The notes under the pieces were generated by a model. That model saw only the letters and a program-made list of their open reading frames with translations. It was not told where the DNA came from and did not search any database. A stretch of DNA of 9,339 bases from Hungateiclostridiaceae bacterium UBA1305 (lineage in GTDB: Bacteria; Bacillota; Clostridia; Acetivibrionales; DTU013). A program made the translations under genes and the position numbers. Location of the stretch: assembly GCA_002307275.1 (NCBI GenBank), contig DBTX01000030.1:26375-35713 (forward strand), written 5' to 3'. Of the stretch, positions 7,111 to 9,339 are shown piece by piece (within the stretch, counting starts at the first letter, position 1; every line of letters starts with the position of its first letter).

Positions 7111-7116
7111 GGGGGA
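7111..7116 (+). promoter_or_regulatory. Ribosome binding site deciding the sigD start
   Basis: GGGGGA lies 5 nt before ATG 7122. Two upstream in-frame starts, TTG 7095 and ATG 7101, have no ribosome site at a suitable distance and fall inside the right arm of the inverted repeat. The true start is therefore taken as 7122. Confidence 0.7.
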
Positions 7117-7121
7117 ATTTG

Positions 7122-7889
7122 ATGCAAGCCAACAACAAGCAGCATGAACTGTGGAAACAGTATCAGGAAAACAAAGACCCGGCAACCAGAGAATCTCTGA
7201 TACTTGAGTATTCCCATCTTATCAAGTTCATAGCAGGCAGATTAAATATTTACTTCGGCTCAAATGTTGAGTATGACGATCTTGTGGGCTTTGGTGTATT
7301 TGGCCTTATTGATGCGATCGACAAGTTTGACATGAACAAGGGTGTGAAGTTCGAAACGTATGCCTCTTTGAGGATCAGAGGTTCCATTATAGACAGTATA
7401 CGTGAAATGGACTGGGTTCCCAGATCACTCAGACAGAAAAACAAGGAACTTGAAAAAGCCTATTGGGAAGTTGAAAATGAACTCGGACATTCAGCATCAG
7501 ACAAGGATATCGCAGAAAAACTGGGTATTTCCATGGATGAATTTTACAAGCTTCTCAATGAGGTAAATGTAACATCCATGGTTTCACTTGAAGATTTTCT
7601 TGAACAGAATTACGAAATTGGTGCTGATATCCCAAATTCGAATAAAGCCGACAGACCGGAACATGAAGTTGAATTGGTTGAGTTAAGGGAAATCCTCGGC
7701 GATTCCATAGAAAAACTCCCTGAAAAGGAGAAGACAGTGCTGTCTCTGTACTATTATGAAGAATTGACATTAAAAGAAATAAGTGCGATAATGAAGGTGT
7801 CCGAATCGAGAATTTCACAGTTGCATACCAAGGCAATTATACGATTAAGAGGTAAACTTGCAAGGCACAGATCACTTCTGGATGAATGA
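7122..7889 (+). CDS. sigD: Flagellar RNA polymerase sigma factor SigD (sigma-28/FliA/WhiG type)
   Basis: 255 residues from ATG 7122. SigD directs transcription of late flagellar and chemotaxis genes and is normally held by the anti-sigma factor FlgM. Region 2 (about 24-100) includes the 2.1/2.2 core YDDLVGFGVFGLIDAIDKFD and region 2.4 FETYASLRIRGSIIDSIREMDWVPRS, the sigma-28 hallmark (R-IRG-I-D-R--DWVPRS). Region 3 lies about 105-160 (helix-turn-helix GHSASDKDIAEKLGIS). Region 4 (about 195-246) has LPEKEKTVLSLYYYEELTLKEI and the DNA-contacting helix SESRISQLHTKAIIRLR. All regions are complete. The region 2.4 signature and che context separate it from SigF/SigB-type factors. Extending the start to TTG 7095 would add nine residues without family support. 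The gene follows the membrane-protein gene after 74 nt, the longest gap in the window, which holds the inverted repeat. Confidence 0.96.
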   Translation: MQANNKQHELWKQYQENKDPATRESLILEYSHLIKFIAGRLNIYFGSNVEYDDLVGFGVFGLIDAIDKFDMNKGVKFETYASLRIRGSIIDSIREMDWVPRSLRQKNKELEKAYWEVENELGHSASDKDIAEKLGISMDEFYKLLNEVNVTSMVSLEDFLEQNYEIGADIPNSNKADRPEHEVELVELREILGDSIEKLPEKEKTVLSLYYYEELTLKEISAIMKVSESRISQLHTKAIIRLRGKLARHRSLLDE

Positions 7890-7912
7890 CAGCTGACTGA
7901 AAATGCCTGACA

Positions 7913-7918
7913 GGGGGT
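7913..7918 (+). promoter_or_regulatory. Ribosome binding site deciding the TTG start of fapA
   Basis: GGGGGT lies 6 nt before TTG 7925. No in-frame ATG exists until roughly 90 codons into the conserved protein, so this site is the main support for the TTG start. Confidence 0.65.
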
Positions 7919-7924
7919 TGTATT

Positions 7925-9339
7925 TTGATTGATACGAAAGACAGTGGCAGCAATATAAACGATGGATTTTTCCAGTTGCTGTTTCAAAGTGACGGAGTGT
8001 TTCTTGTGGTGAATCCACCTGCTGGTAAAGGGAACAGAGTCGAAACAAGAGATATCCTGGATCGGCTTGTACGCAAGAAAATCAAGAATTTTAACCGTGA
8101 TGCTATAGAATTGGCGGTTGGAAAGTCTGATAAGATATCCGTAAAAATAGCGGACCCTCAAGAAGAAGTGAAAATTGACGCTACAGCAAATGTCATGCTG
8201 TCTCCTGACCGCATGAAGGGTTATATCACTTTCAATGCGCCTGACAATGGCAGAATGTTGACTCTTGAAGAAGTTCTGGACACTTTGAACAGAAACGGAG
8301 TCATTTTCGGAATTAATCGGTCTTATCTCGAATCAATCGTAAAATATCCGGTATTCAATGAGATGATATGTATCGCCGAAGGGTTACCGCCGGTGTATGG
8401 GCAGAACGGCAAGGTTGAATTCTTCTTTGATACGAAGAAGGAATCCAAACCTACTATTCTCGAGGACGGAAGGGTAGACTTCAGAGAATTGAACCTTATA
8501 GAAAGTGTGGCCATCGGGCAGACGCTTTGTACGCTTGTTCCTCCGGTTCCGGGTACTCCAGGCAGAACTGTCTGCGGTACGGATATACCTTCACTTGACG
8601 GTAAACCCGCCACATTGCCCAAAGGACGTAATGTCAGTATATCACCGGATGGGTTCAGCCTTTTGGCAAATATAGACGGGCAGGTAAGTTATCTTGAAGG
8701 TAAAGTCAATATATTTGCAACATATGAAGTTCCGGCAGATGTAGACAATACAACGGGGAATATCAGCTTTGTCGGAAATGTTTCCGTAAGAGGAAATGTA
8801 CTCTCCGGATTTTTAATAGAAGCAGGCGGAAATGTCGAAGTCTGGGGTGTTGTTGAAGGCGCTGTGATTAAGGCCGGCGGAGATATCATCCTGCGCAGGG
8901 GCATGCAAGGAATGGGCAAGGGAACCCTGGTCAGCGGCGGAGATATTATTGCCAGGTATATTGAAAACAGCAATGTAGAAGCCAAAAACAATATAAAATC
9001 CGAAGCGATCATGCACAGTAATATTAAATGTGGAAATAAGCTTGAACTCTCAGGTAGGAAGGGCTTACTGGTTGGAGGAAGCTGCAAGGTCGGCAAGGAA
9101 ATCATTGCAAAGGTCATCGGCTCACATATGGCTACCGTCACAGATATAGAGGTAGGCGTGGACCCGACCATCAGAGAACGTTACAAGGCGTTGAAGGATG
9201 AGATCGCATCCATGGAATCCGATATGAAAAAGGCTGAACAGGCTATTACAATATTGAAAAAGATTGAAATGGCAGGAGCACTTTCACCAGACAAGCAGGA
9301 AATAATGGCCAAAAGTGTTCGCACCAGGGTATATTTTAC
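7925..9339 (+). CDS. fapA: FapA/DUF342 family polymer-like protein, 3' end outside window
   Basis: Partial gene: 471 codons from TTG 7925, still open at the right edge. FapA (flagellar assembly protein A, DUF342) is found in many Gram-negative and clostridial genomes; in Vibrio it has been linked to flagellar assembly and sugar-PTS signalling, and its role in Clostridia is unclear. The N-terminal region has the family motif GVFLVVNPPAGKGNRVE, then the domain with LPPVYGQNGKVEF and PPVPGTPGRTVCG. From about residue 279 a repeated glycine-rich pattern (GNVSVRGNV, AGGDIILRRGMQG, SGGDIIARYIENS, EAIMHSNI, GLLVGG) suggests a right-handed beta-helix, ending at about 412 in VGVDP. A helix rich in Glu/Lys, probably coiled coil, follows (about 417-450). 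The gene starts 35 nt after sigD with no terminator between, so the two are probably co-transcribed. Confidence 0.88.
   Translation, partial: MIDTKDSGSNINDGFFQLLFQSDGVFLVVNPPAGKGNRVETRDILDRLVRKKIKNFNRDAIELAVGKSDKISVKIADPQEEVKIDATANVMLSPDRMKGYITFNAPDNGRMLTLEEVLDTLNRNGVIFGINRSYLESIVKYPVFNEMICIAEGLPPVYGQNGKVEFFFDTKKESKPTILEDGRVDFRELNLIESVAIGQTLCTLVPPVPGTPGRTVCGTDIPSLDGKPATLPKGRNVSISPDGFSLLANIDGQVSYLEGKVNIFATYEVPADVDNTTGNISFVGNVSVRGNVLSGFLIEAGGNVEVWGVVEGAVIKAGGDIILRRGMQGMGKGTLVSGGDIIARYIENSNVEAKNNIKSEAIMHSNIKCGNKLELSGRKGLLVGGSCKVGKEIIAKVIGSHMATVTDIEVGVDPTIRERYKALKDEIASMESDMKKAEQAITILKKIEMAGALSPDKQEIMAKSVRTRVYF

Noticed and set aside
9216..9222. CCGATAT in fapA as a sigma-D -10 element
   Set aside because: No TAAA-like -35 lies about 15 nt upstream and the site is deep inside a coding region.
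1..9339. CRISPR array, tRNA/rRNA gene, insertion sequence or prophage genes
   Set aside because: Nearly all bases lie in conserved flagellar/chemotaxis genes; no regularly spaced repeats, transposase or RNA-gene features were seen.

Overview
The window lies inside a flagellar/chemotaxis operon of a low-to-moderate GC Gram-positive bacterium, most likely a member of the Clostridia (Ruminiclostridium/Acetivibrio-type lineage; the class is an inference from protein style and gene order, the genus is a guess). All genes are on the + strand and tightly packed. I see no intrinsic terminator and no convincing internal promoter, so the block reads as part of one long fla/che transcript entering from the left and leaving to the right.

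Layout: the C-terminal end of flhF (1-234, cut by the left edge), flhG (235-1146), a PilZ-domain c-di-GMP receptor of the YcgR flagellar-brake type (1181-1873), cheB (1877-2956), cheA (2947-5004), cheW (5041-5490), cheC (5524-6144), cheD (6144-6629), a small unrecognised membrane/coiled-coil protein (6634-7047), the flagellar sigma factor sigD/fliA (7122-7889) and a FapA/DUF342 protein (7925 to the right edge, incomplete). The order flhF-flhG-cheB-cheA-cheW-cheC-cheD-(small membrane protein)-sigD follows the Bacillus subtilis fla/che operon closely. The differences are the inserted PilZ gene, the small membrane gene lying before sigD (B. subtilis has swrB after it), and a FapA gene downstream of sigD.

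How the genes work together: FlhF and FlhG set the place and number of flagella. CheA, coupled to receptors by CheW, passes phosphate to CheY (not in this window) and to CheB. CheB demethylates receptors, CheD deamidates receptor glutamines, and CheC removes phosphate from CheY-P and exchanges with CheD. The PilZ protein probably ties motility to c-di-GMP. SigD switches on late flagellar genes.

No wholly new system is evident. The points most worth checking are a 13-bp inverted repeat immediately upstream of the sigD ribosome binding site, the unrecognised membrane protein between cheD and sigD, and two identical 12-nt repeats each ending in seven T's inside that gene. The fapA start codon is TTG, and the gene has no stop within the window, so it is easily missed.
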